A stretch of DNA of 5,686 nucleotides from Elusimicrobiota bacterium (lineage in GTDB: Bacteria > Elusimicrobiota > Elusimicrobia > JACQJN01): NCBI GenBank assembly GCA_016205045.1, contig JACQJM010000228.1:1-5686 (forward strand). The letters run 5' to 3'. A program made the translations under genes and the position numbers. The notes beneath the pieces are model-generated. The model had not been told where the DNA came from and ran no database searches. It saw only the letters and a list, made by a program, of their open reading frames with translations. This document shows positions 1 through 5,686 of the stretch, piece after piece (position 1 is the first letter of the stretch; each line of letters starts with the position of its first letter).

Positions 1-809
1 AACCTAGCCTCATCAGTGGGTTTCAGATCGTTCGCAAAATAGGACAGGGTGGAATGGGTATTGTGTACGAAGCCATGGACCAAGCTCTCCAGAGAAAAGT
101 AGCCCTTAAAAAGATGCGGGATGAAATCTCAGATGATCCTAGGGAAAAGAACCGTTTTTTAAAAGAAGCCAGAACGGTAGCCTCTCTGAAACACCCGCAT
201 ATCATCGAGATATACTCTATCCAGGAGATGTCGAATGGGCTCTACTTAGTTTTTGAATATGTATCCGGGCAAACCATGGACGAGATGTTAGGAGAAAGAA
301 AGAACTTTGTGGTGAATGAATCATTCCAGCTTCTTAAACCTGTGGCCCAAGCTTTGGATTATGCCCACGGGAACGGAATCGTCCACCGGGACCTAAAACC
401 CTCCAACATCATGGTAAGCCACACCCGTGAAGTGAAGGTGATGGATTTCGGTATCGCCAGGCAGGTTCAGGATACTCTTTCCAAAATGAGCCGGTGGGAA
501 TTGGTGGGCACATTGTCCTACATGGCTCCCGAGCAACACCGGGGGGAGTACTGCAAGGAATCGGACATATACTCCCTGGGCATCTGCTTTTATGAGATGT
601 TGAGCGGAACGACTCCCTTTAAAGGAGATCAAGCCTACTCTCTAAAAGAACAAAGAAAATATGACGCTCTCTCCCGGATCTTTCCTTCCCTCTCTCCCAA
701 AATTAACTTGGTGATGGATAAAGTACTGGAACCTCTTCCCAAAAACCGGTTCCACTCCGCTACAGAATTCCTATCTTCCCTAGAAGAAGCCTTGACCCCC
801 AGGGCCTAG
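1..809 (+). CDS. Hanks-type serine/threonine protein kinase, 5'-truncated by the window edge
   Basis: This is a eukaryotic-like protein kinase that transfers phosphate from ATP to Ser/Thr of partner proteins. The first whole codon is at 3, and 268 residues are visible. Counting from there, I see the glycine-rich loop GQGGMG (about 14-19), the ATP-binding Lys in VALKKM (Lys36), the helix C Glu in FLKEAR (Glu55), the catalytic loop HRDLKPSN (Asp130, Asn135), DFG (Asp148) and the APE motif (Glu177), followed by SDIYSLG. All catalytic residues are present and it is an RD-type kinase, so activity is expected. The ATG at 54 sits inside the glycine loop and cannot be the true start; the gene begins upstream of the window. 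The protein ends soon after the kinase domain, with no C-terminal transmembrane helix or PASTA-type sensor, so any sensory region must be N-terminal and unseen, or in a partner. The gene behind it encodes a kinase-like protein lacking these residues. Confidence 0.95.
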   Translation, partial: PSLISGFQIVRKIGQGGMGIVYEAMDQALQRKVALKKMRDEISDDPREKNRFLKEARTVASLKHPHIIEIYSIQEMSNGLYLVFEYVSGQTMDEMLGERKNFVVNESFQLLKPVAQALDYAHGNGIVHRDLKPSNIMVSHTREVKVMDFGIARQVQDTLSKMSRWELVGTLSYMAPEQHRGEYCKESDIYSLGICFYEMLSGTTPFKGDQAYSLKEQRKYDALSRIFPSLSPKINLVMDKVLEPLPKNRFHSATEFLSSLEEALTPRA

Positions 810-838
810 CGTTGACGTTCTCATTTCGCTGGTCCCTG
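800..838 (+). terminator. hairpin over the kinase stop codon, possible terminator or mRNA 3' end structure
   Basis: CAGGGCC (800-806) followed by AGCG (808-811) pairs with CGCT (827-830) followed by GGTCCCTG (831-838). This gives 11 base pairs with a single unpaired T on each side (807 and 833) and a 15-nt loop. The left arm includes the last codons and the TAG stop of the kinase gene. No T-run follows, so it does not meet the usual definition of an intrinsic terminator. It could stabilise the transcript end, attenuate read-through, or be chance. Pairing was done by eye. Confidence 0.35.
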
Positions 839-937
839 CGAGTCCTATCAGCGAGCGGGGGCTTAGGTCCAAATAGTCCCAAAACAGAGTAGGTCCTAAG
901 TCCGAAAGCCCGCGGTCCAGATGGCCTATAGCAGTCC
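831..937. repeat. cluster of eight alternating GGTCC/AGTCC pentamers
   Basis: GGTCC occurs at 831, 866, 892 and 914; AGTCC occurs at 841, 875, 899 and 933. The two forms alternate strictly along the stretch, with uneven spacing of 7 to 25 bp. Chance would give far less than one RGTCC on this strand in about 107 bp of mixed sequence. Several copies take part in the hairpins described separately, because GGTCC can pair with another GGTCC across one T-T mismatch. It could be remains of a decayed tandem repeat, protein-binding sites, or parts of a folded RNA. No family was recognised. Confidence 0.45.
855..913 (+). other. long imperfect hairpin in the leader of the kinase-like gene, possible structured RNA
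   Basis: Positions 859-870 pair with 892-903 over 12 positions: CTTAGG with CCTAAG, then a T-T mismatch, then CC with GG on the loop side, and GGG with TCC (one G-T pair) on the outer side. The loop is 21 nt. An outer stem GCGG (855-858) with CCGC (910-913) closes the element, leaving a 6-nt bulge GAAAGC (904-909) on the 3' side. A short third hairpin follows at 914-926. The element lies 41 bp ahead of the next start codon, so a role as 5' leader structure is possible. It matches no riboswitch class that I can recall. The transcribed strand is inferred from the flanking genes. Confidence 0.4.
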
Positions 938-954
938 TTTTTGTTCGTGATACA

Positions 955-1971
955 ATGGATTTGCAGAGTTATTTTCGCATGAATCCTATTTTTCTTCTTT
1001 CTTTGATCCTTCTAAGGCTAGCCCCCGCAGCGCAAACCAGTCTTGGATTTTCCGCCAGAACTTTTCGGTTTAATCCCGCCACCCAAGAAGTCACTTTGCC
1101 CGGAGAGATCAAAGCCTCTCAAGCCCAAGCTTGGTCCAACTCCAACTCCATCGCCTTTCATTTGGACTCTCACCTCGTGGTTCGATTTTATACCCAACCC
1201 CAAAACTTTGCTTCCCCCCATTATACTCAAGAAGATTTCAACCGGTGGGGCCAACGAGAGGCGGGCCTTCTCCAAAAAGCAGCCGATGCAGGAGTAGGAC
1301 TGCCCATAGAAAGAACGGGAGAAACCAAGAGCGGCATATTCTACGCCATATTCCAAAAACCTCTCCGGGGCGCTTCCGCAGCGGAGTTGATCAAGCGCGG
1401 CAGAGCCGAAGAGATGATGGCGACCCTAAGGCAGATGACTGAAACTTTAGCGAAAGCTGGAATATATGAATTTGAACTTAACCCATCCCAAATCTATGTC
1501 GATCGAAAAACAAACACACCTTACTTGATCAGAACCTATGCCTCCACAAGACAGTACCCTCAACTGCCTAAAGCGGGAAAGGAAATAATGCTGGCCACCT
1601 ACCACACCCGGCGCGAATGGATGAGAGAAATGAGTAAGGTTTGGCCTGATTTTCTGGAAGGAAATAAAATTCTATCCCGGGACAAGGCCGCGATCGGACT
1701 GCCCGGCATGACGCGCATGCTCCTAGAATCTATGCGAACCAACACTCCTCTGAAAATCTTTTACCTCACGGAAGGAAAATATCGCGAGGAAAGAAAAATT
1801 AAGGAATTCATCGTGCTGCCCGGTCCCAGAAATAGAACCCACAACGACCTCTTGAGAGGCTATTTCCATGCTTTTGTTTTTCCACCCGAAGATAAAAAAC
1901 CTAAAAAAGAATATACGTTCCGGTTGGATCGGGTAGCCCGGATGGAAATTCCAGAGCTCGAACCGGAATAG
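955..1971 (+). CDS. putative pseudokinase-like protein with hydrophobic N-terminus and WYL-like C-terminal domain
   Basis: I know no named family for this 338-residue protein. Residues 1-28 look like a signal peptide or membrane anchor: Arg8, a hydrophobic run at 10-20, then APAA. Residues 70-197 follow the kinase order: LVVRFY (74-79, where strand 3 holds the ATP Lys), a helix with REAGLLQKA (101-109), a hinge-like AIFQKPLRG (131-139), then GIYEFELNPSQIYVD (169-183). The last aligns with GIVHRDLKPSNIMV of the kinase upstream, but His-Arg-Asp is Glu-Phe-Glu, Lys is Asn and Asn is Gln; the DFG position reads RTY. Catalysis by the usual mechanism is therefore unlikely. Residues 265-331 resemble a WYL domain, with LKIFY near its start and LRGYFHAF then TFRLDRV near its end. 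There are no cysteines. The start could instead be ATG 979 (residue 9); neither has a clear ribosome site. The reading frame is secure, the fold assignments are inference. Confidence 0.8.
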   Translation: MDLQSYFRMNPIFLLSLILLRLAPAAQTSLGFSARTFRFNPATQEVTLPGEIKASQAQAWSNSNSIAFHLDSHLVVRFYTQPQNFASPHYTQEDFNRWGQREAGLLQKAADAGVGLPIERTGETKSGIFYAIFQKPLRGASAAELIKRGRAEEMMATLRQMTETLAKAGIYEFELNPSQIYVDRKTNTPYLIRTYASTRQYPQLPKAGKEIMLATYHTRREWMREMSKVWPDFLEGNKILSRDKAAIGLPGMTRMLLESMRTNTPLKIFYLTEGKYREERKIKEFIVLPGPRNRTHNDLLRGYFHAFVFPPEDKKPKKEYTFRLDRVARMEIPELEPE

Positions 1972-1980
1972 TTCCCGCCT

Positions 1981-2679
1981 TTGTTAGCCGATAAAACCAC
2001 AATGAAATTGGACCTTATAAAACTCGCCCTCCTCTATAAGCCTTACGGCGTGGTATCCCAGTTCCGTCCTTTAGGAAACCATAAGACGCTGGCGGCTTTT
2101 GGTTTATCGCGCCAAATTTATCCTGTGGGACGTTTGGACACGGACAGCGAAGGACTTCTTCTTTTAACCAATGATGGCAATCTTCAACATGTTTTGACCG
2201 ATCCCCAATTTAACCACCCCCGCAGTTATTGGGTTCAGGTGGAGCGAGTGCCTACTCCTGAGTCTCTCATGCAACTAGCCAAAGGCGTTCCGTTGACCGA
2301 TGGCAGGACCAAACCTTGCCAGGTCAAACTTTTAGATCAAGAACCTTCTCTCCCACCCAGAGTCCCCCCCATCCGTTTTAGAAAAACTGTCCCCACAGCC
2401 TGGCTGGAAATCACGCTCACGGAAGGGAAAAACAGGCAGATCCGGCGCATGACCGCCTCCGTTGGCTATCCCACCCTGCGGTTGGTCAGGATCCGTATCG
2501 GCTCCTTCACGCTGGAAGGATTGATCCCCGGCCAGTGGCGCTATGCCTCACGAGAAGAGCTGAAAGAGTTGAGATCTGCGCAATCCGAAATTCACAATCC
2601 AAAATCCCTGCCTCGCCCCTCCTCTCCCCTCCTCTCCGGCGGGCAGGCGGTGGGCAGGCGGCAGGCAGGCAAAATCTAA
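1981..2679 (+). CDS. rluE: 23S rRNA pseudouridine synthase, RluE type (RsuA/RluB/E/F family)
   Basis: RluE enzymes isomerise one uridine of 23S rRNA (U2457 in E. coli numbering) to pseudouridine in the cytoplasm. Visible landmarks are LLYKPYGVVSQF (17-28), the catalytic motif GRLDTDSEGLLLLT (50-63, nucleophile Asp53), RSYWVQVE (81-88), PPIRFRKTVPTAWLEITL (129-146), GKNRQIRRMTASVGYPTLRL (149-168) and a GQWR motif (184-187). The PPIR/RK/PT-WL stretch and the lack of an S4 domain point to RluE rather than RluB or RsuA. The start may be TTG 1981 or ATG 2002; the conserved part begins about residue 15, so ATG 2002 (225 residues) is equally good. It follows the previous gene by 9 bp and shares its frame. 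The family's usual end is near residue 197. The last 35 residues (RSAQSEIHNPKS onward) are encoded by low-complexity repeat and probably have no function. Confidence 0.9.
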   Translation: MLADKTTMKLDLIKLALLYKPYGVVSQFRPLGNHKTLAAFGLSRQIYPVGRLDTDSEGLLLLTNDGNLQHVLTDPQFNHPRSYWVQVERVPTPESLMQLAKGVPLTDGRTKPCQVKLLDQEPSLPPRVPPIRFRKTVPTAWLEITLTEGKNRQIRRMTASVGYPTLRLVRIRIGSFTLEGLIPGQWRYASREELKELRSAQSEIHNPKSLPRPSSPLLSGGQAVGRRQAGKI

Positions 2680-2690
2680 AATCTAAAATT
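2572..2690. repeat. composite low-complexity repeat spanning the end of rluE
   Basis: Several short tandem units are stacked here: CAATCC twice (2581, 2595), CCCCTCCTCT twice in tandem (2616-2635), GGGCAGGCGG twice (2641, 2652) followed by CAGGCAGGC, and AAAATCT twice in tandem with a third partial copy (2671-2690). Base composition swings from pyrimidine-rich to G-rich to A-rich, unlike the genes on either side. It supplies the last 35 codons and stop of rluE and the whole leader of the transporter gene. Stretches of the AATCCRAAAT type recur between genes in some environmental bacterial genomes, as I recall. Copies elsewhere in this genome are likely but cannot be seen here. Confidence 0.7.
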
Positions 2691-2692
2691 AA

Positions 2693-3592
2693 ATGGTCCC
2701 CATTCTCCTTTACCTCCTCCTCTGTCTCATATGGGGCTCTACCTGGTCCGTGATCAGAATAGGATTGGTGGGAGTTCCTCCCTTTTTGGCGGCAGGCCTC
2801 CGGTTCCTTCTCTCCGCCACAATTCTTTTTGCCATCGTGTATTTCAAACGAATCTCCCTTCGTTTCAGCAAGGAGGACAAAGTAGCTATTTTCTCGGCGG
2901 GAATTCTGGGGTTTACCGGAGGATACGCCTTTGTCTACTGGGCGGAGCAGTACATCAGCGGGGGATTAACCGCCATTCTTTTCAGCTCCATGCCTTTGAT
3001 CGTAGCATGCCTAAGTCATTTTTGGGTAAAAACGGAAAGACTCACCACCAGAAAAGTTTTGGGGATATTGATCGGGATGGCAGGTACGGCCATTTTATTC
3101 TGGACGGATGAACAACTGTCCGCCCAAAAAATTGCGGCCATGGGTTCTGTCCTACTGGCCAGTTTTTGCGCAGCCACCAACTTGGTCACCATGAAAAAGT
3201 ACTCTCATAAAACCAACATTTACATTTTAAATGCCTGTGCCATGTCGATCGCCGCGGCCTGTCTGTTGAGCTTAAGTTTTTTTACCGAATCTTACCGAGA
3301 AGTGACGTGGTCCTTAAGCAACCTAACCGCCATGATCTACCTTGCCGTTTTCGGCACGGTCATCGCGTTTATATGCTACTACACGCTGCTTCACAAAATG
3401 CCCGCCACCCGCCTGAGCACACTGACTTTAAGTTTTCCCATCATTGCCGTATGGATCGGCTGGCTTTTCTTAAACGAGAGTGTTTCCGGAAAAACCTTAC
3501 TCGGCATTGTCACCGTTTTGGCGGGAGTTTCCCTGGTGATTTTATCTCCCTCATTTAAAAAAATTCCAGAGGGTGTCCAGTATGAAGGTTAA
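2693..3592 (+). CDS. EamA/DMT family inner-membrane transporter
   Basis: This is a 299-residue permease of the drug/metabolite transporter superfamily, the group that includes amino-acid and metabolite exporters such as RhtA and YdcZ-like or RarD-like proteins. The substrate cannot be told from sequence. About ten hydrophobic segments are visible, near residues 3-20, 30-50, 64-83, 88-110, 120-137, 146-167, 176-196, 210-230, 242-260 and 267-285, arranged as two EamA repeats. The opening CLIWGSTWSVIRIG (11-24) is the typical first-helix signature, and PLIVACLSHFW and FPIIAVWIGWLFLNE mark equivalent positions in the two halves. The last helix ends in LVILSP. Length is normal for the family. ATG 2693 is chosen because the signature lies directly behind it; the A-rich leader is repeat-derived and has no Shine-Dalgarno sequence. 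It lies 13 bp behind rluE and may be co-transcribed with it. Confidence 0.92.
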   Translation: MVPILLYLLLCLIWGSTWSVIRIGLVGVPPFLAAGLRFLLSATILFAIVYFKRISLRFSKEDKVAIFSAGILGFTGGYAFVYWAEQYISGGLTAILFSSMPLIVACLSHFWVKTERLTTRKVLGILIGMAGTAILFWTDEQLSAQKIAAMGSVLLASFCAATNLVTMKKYSHKTNIYILNACAMSIAAACLLSLSFFTESYREVTWSLSNLTAMIYLAVFGTVIAFICYYTLLHKMPATRLSTLTLSFPIIAVWIGWLFLNESVSGKTLLGIVTVLAGVSLVILSPSFKKIPEGVQYEG

Positions 3593-3593
3593 C

Positions 3594-3615
3594 CCCAAGC
3601 TTCAATGCGTTTGGG
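3594..3615. terminator. small hairpin between convergent genes, weak terminator candidate
   Basis: CCCAAGC (3594-3600) pairs with GTTTGGG (3609-3615) through seven pairs including one G-T, with an 8-nt loop. It sits at the junction of the converging transporter and helicase genes, where a shared terminator would be expected, and its right arm lies within the last helicase codons. No T-run follows on either strand, so the case is weak. Confidence 0.22.
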
Positions 3616-5611
3616 TGGAATTTACAAGGAAGGAGCGCCGGACACCGCGTTCCTGAATATACTCCATCAAGCGTGCGTAAAGGGGATGACTCCCCAAAGT
3701 AGCGCTGTCTCCGATCAGGATCAACGAGCGCCGGGCCCGGGTCAACGCCACGTTCAAGCGCCTAAAATCATTTAAAAAACCTATCTCTTTTTCCAAATTG
3801 GAGCGAACGAGGGAAATCACGATCACCTCTTTTTCTCGGCCCTGAAAACCATCCACCGTGCGCACCTCCGGCCCATTCTCTCCCATCAATTCCTTCAGGC
3901 GCCGCACCTGAGCGGCATAAGGGGTGATCACCCCGATCTGAGCGGGTTTGATCCCTGACTTAAGCAGTTGTTGTATAAGGCTCAGGGTGAATTTAGCCTC
4001 CCCCTCATTCTCGCGGCTTTGAGTCAAATCATCCCAGGATTCTTTAAAGCCAGCCCCCGCGGTATCCCAAAATTGTACTGGAAATCGGGTCAAGTCGTTC
4101 TCTGATACCCCGGCTAAATCCTTAGCGGTGTGCATTTCTACGGAAGGATCTGGCACCAGGCTGTTTTCGTAGAAATTTTGGGAAGAAAAATCCATGATGT
4201 TGCGGTGCATGCGGTACTGAACCCTCAGCAAAAACTGCAACGCCGGAGGCAGCCAAGCCATCAATCGCTCCATCAATGTTCGCCCTAGCCCTTCCTTGAC
4301 CGCTTCCTGTGAATGCAGAGTAGGCGGCAACTGCATGGGATCCCCGGCAAAAACCGCTTTTTTAGCTTGAAGAAGAGGAATCCACGAAAGAGGTTCGGGG
4401 GCCTGAGAGGCCTCATCCATCACCGCCAGATCGAACACTCCCGAGCGAAGCGGCCCAGAAATACCCCCATGCGTCGTCAAAATCACATCCGCCTCATTCA
4501 GGATCTGCTGTTTCATGCGTTGTTCCAAGCCACGCAGCTCTCCCTTTTTAGCGTCATAACGGCGTCCCGTCTTGTTGCGTCCGTGATGCCTGGCGCGAGA
4601 AGATTGTAACTCCAACGGAAATTTCTGCAGCTGGGATTCCAACCGATGAATTCTTTTCGCTCCTCGATCGGTTTTCAACAGCGCCTCCAATGTCCAGGCA
4701 TGAAAAGGCTCAGGAATGCGGGCAGGATGGCCCAGACGGACCACTTTTAACCCGTAGGGCAATAATTTTTCCAAAAGATTATCTACGGCCACATTGGAAG
4801 GAGCGGTGGCCAAAACTTTCTGTCCTCGGCGAGCCGATTGATAGATGAGCTCGGCCAGAACGGTCGTCTTTCCGGTGCCCGGAGGTCCATGGATCACCGC
4901 CACGTCCTTGGCAGCCAATGCTTTTTGAATGGCTTGCTTCTGATAGGAATTGAGAGTAGAGTTTCTGAATTTTATCTCCGGCAAGGGATCAAAGGCAGGA
5001 CGCTGCAAGCCCAGAAGAACATTCCTCAACCCGAGGGTGCGGCGATTAGAAGCCGACTCCAACACATCCAGGGCACCCTTCATGCGTCGGTAGGTGACAT
5101 CCGACTCCCTCATGTCCACCCGCCACTCCGTATCCGGAAAGCGCTTTCCCGAACTCACGGCCACACCCAACTGATTTTTGTGAACAGCAGAAACCGTTCC
5201 CTCCAGTTGAGTCCCATCTAAAGCGGTCAAGAGAACCAGATCCCCCGCCTCCATGCCGTGAAAGGGACGGGGGTTTTTTTTGTGCGCCTGGGTGAAATAA
5301 AGAATCGGGTTTCCTCCCAGGGCCAGTCTTATTCCTTGCAGATTCAACCCTGAAACGGTAACGCCCAGAGCTTCCCGCACCTCCAGGGGGCTTTCTCTTA
5401 GGTGATTGAACTTTTCAACTTCCGCGGCACGCTCCAACTCTAATAAATGGGATAAATGATGGATATGGACAAACGGATTGGGAATTTGGGAAGTTTCTTC
5501 AGACCGGATATTTCTGTTGCCATCAAAAACAGCATTTCCCCAGCGTCTTTCTTCGGCCGGAGCCGCCGTTCGGGTTCCTGGCCGTGTCGATCGGACCGAT
5601 CTCGCGGCCAT
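3602..5611 (-). CDS. superfamily 1 (UPF1/IGHMBP2-like, DNA2/NAM7-type) DNA/RNA helicase
   Basis: This is a 669-residue ATP-driven helicase of superfamily 1B, closest in layout to the bacterial relatives of IGHMBP2/SMUBP-2. Relatives unwind DNA or RNA 5' to 3'; the cellular role of the bacterial forms is not settled. Order of motifs: an N-terminal helical region LSHLLELERAAEVEKF (53-68), a beta-barrel-like segment MEAGDLVLLTALDGTQLEGT (120-139), a Q-like motif LNSYQKQAI (220-228), Walker A GPPGTGKTT (242-250), APSNVAVDNL (270-279), a charged helical stretch (about 305-372), Walker B VMDEASQ (397-403), GDPMQLPP (423-430), QYRMH (465-469), TPYAAQ (563-568), TVDGFQGREKEVI (585-597) and VALTRAR (621-627). 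All ATPase motifs are intact. The start is uncertain: ATG 5611 has only a weak AGAG upstream, and the frame stays open to the window edge at 5686. Family resemblance begins only near residue 45. It converges on the transporter with a 9-bp gap. Confidence 0.93.
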   Translation of the reverse strand: MAARSVRSTRPGTRTAAPAEERRWGNAVFDGNRNIRSEETSQIPNPFVHIHHLSHLLELERAAEVEKFNHLRESPLEVREALGVTVSGLNLQGIRLALGGNPILYFTQAHKKNPRPFHGMEAGDLVLLTALDGTQLEGTVSAVHKNQLGVAVSSGKRFPDTEWRVDMRESDVTYRRMKGALDVLESASNRRTLGLRNVLLGLQRPAFDPLPEIKFRNSTLNSYQKQAIQKALAAKDVAVIHGPPGTGKTTVLAELIYQSARRGQKVLATAPSNVAVDNLLEKLLPYGLKVVRLGHPARIPEPFHAWTLEALLKTDRGAKRIHRLESQLQKFPLELQSSRARHHGRNKTGRRYDAKKGELRGLEQRMKQQILNEADVILTTHGGISGPLRSGVFDLAVMDEASQAPEPLSWIPLLQAKKAVFAGDPMQLPPTLHSQEAVKEGLGRTLMERLMAWLPPALQFLLRVQYRMHRNIMDFSSQNFYENSLVPDPSVEMHTAKDLAGVSENDLTRFPVQFWDTAGAGFKESWDDLTQSRENEGEAKFTLSLIQQLLKSGIKPAQIGVITPYAAQVRRLKELMGENGPEVRTVDGFQGREKEVIVISLVRSNLEKEIGFLNDFRRLNVALTRARRSLILIGDSATLGSHPLYARLMEYIQERGVRRSFLVNSTQTH

Positions 5612-5686
5612 AAGGACTCTGGGAGCGAGAAAAGCGCCGACAGATAAAGAGGGATGCGAAATCGCTGAAATAGCGGAGGGTGGGGG

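Noticed and set aside
54..56. ATG as the start of the kinase gene
   Set aside because: It falls in the middle of the glycine-rich loop; the upstream codons encode the first kinase strand (GFQIVRKIGQGG), so the gene begins outside the window.
812..849. TTGACG at 812-817 as a -35 promoter element
   Set aside because: No acceptable -10 hexamer lies 16 to 18 bp downstream, and the motif sits in the loop of the 800-838 hairpin.
941..951. TTCGTGATAC as a tRNA T-loop
   Set aside because: No acceptor stem, anticodon arm or CCA end can be built around it.
946..957. GATACAAT at 949-956 as a -10 promoter element
   Set aside because: It overlaps the ATG at 955, which would leave no leader for that start, and no -35 element is found at the right distance. 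It would only matter if translation began at 979.
1969..2004. Stop-codon read-through fusing the kinase-like protein to RluE, since both share one reading frame across a single TAG
   Set aside because: Two plausible start codons follow the stop and RluE begins at its normal place. Shared frame has a one in three chance, and no read-through context is visible.
2572..2690. Repeat cluster as a CRISPR array or IS terminal repeat
   Set aside because: Units are 6 to 11 bp, differ in type and have no regular unique spacers. No inverted terminal repeats, target duplication or transposase is present.
4313..5221. Long open frames on the plus strand opposite the helicase gene
   Set aside because: They show no recognisable motifs and overlap a strand whose frame carries all helicase motifs, so they are antisense shadows.

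Overview
This window of about 5.7 kb reads as ordinary chromosomal DNA from a Gram-negative-type bacterium that I cannot place securely. GC content is moderate, close to half by eye. Three clues suggest an environmental or candidate-phylum lineage of the Omnitrophota/Elusimicrobiota/deltaproteobacterial kind: a Hanks-type kinase, an IGHMBP2-like helicase, and a low-complexity repeat of the AATCCAAAATC type between genes. That is a guess from style and not a phylogenetic result. None of the visible gene starts has a strong Shine-Dalgarno sequence. No mobile element, CRISPR array, rRNA or tRNA was seen.

Layout: (1) Positions 1-809 (+) hold the 3' part of a catalytically complete Hanks-type Ser/Thr protein kinase; its start lies off the left edge. 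(2) Positions 810-954 are non-coding but structured: a hairpin over the kinase stop codon, a long imperfect hairpin at 855-913, and eight alternating GGTCC/AGTCC pentamers. (3) Positions 955-1971 (+) encode a 338-residue protein with a hydrophobic N-terminus, a middle region that follows the kinase fold with the catalytic residues replaced, and a C-terminal region resembling a WYL domain. (4) Positions 1981-2679 (+) encode an RluE-type 23S rRNA pseudouridine synthase whose last 35 or so codons run into a low-complexity repeat at 2572-2690. (5) Positions 2693-3592 (+) encode a ten-helix EamA/DMT family transporter. (6) Positions 3602-5611 (-) encode a UPF1/IGHMBP2-like superfamily 1 helicase, convergent with the transporter and separated from it by only 9 bp. 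Its reading frame stays open to the right edge.

The kinase and the kinase-like protein behind it are the most interesting part. They may form a signalling pair of active kinase and pseudokinase sensor, but this rests on order and fold resemblance only. The pseudouridine synthase, transporter and helicase look like housekeeping or accessory genes with no evident functional link to that pair.
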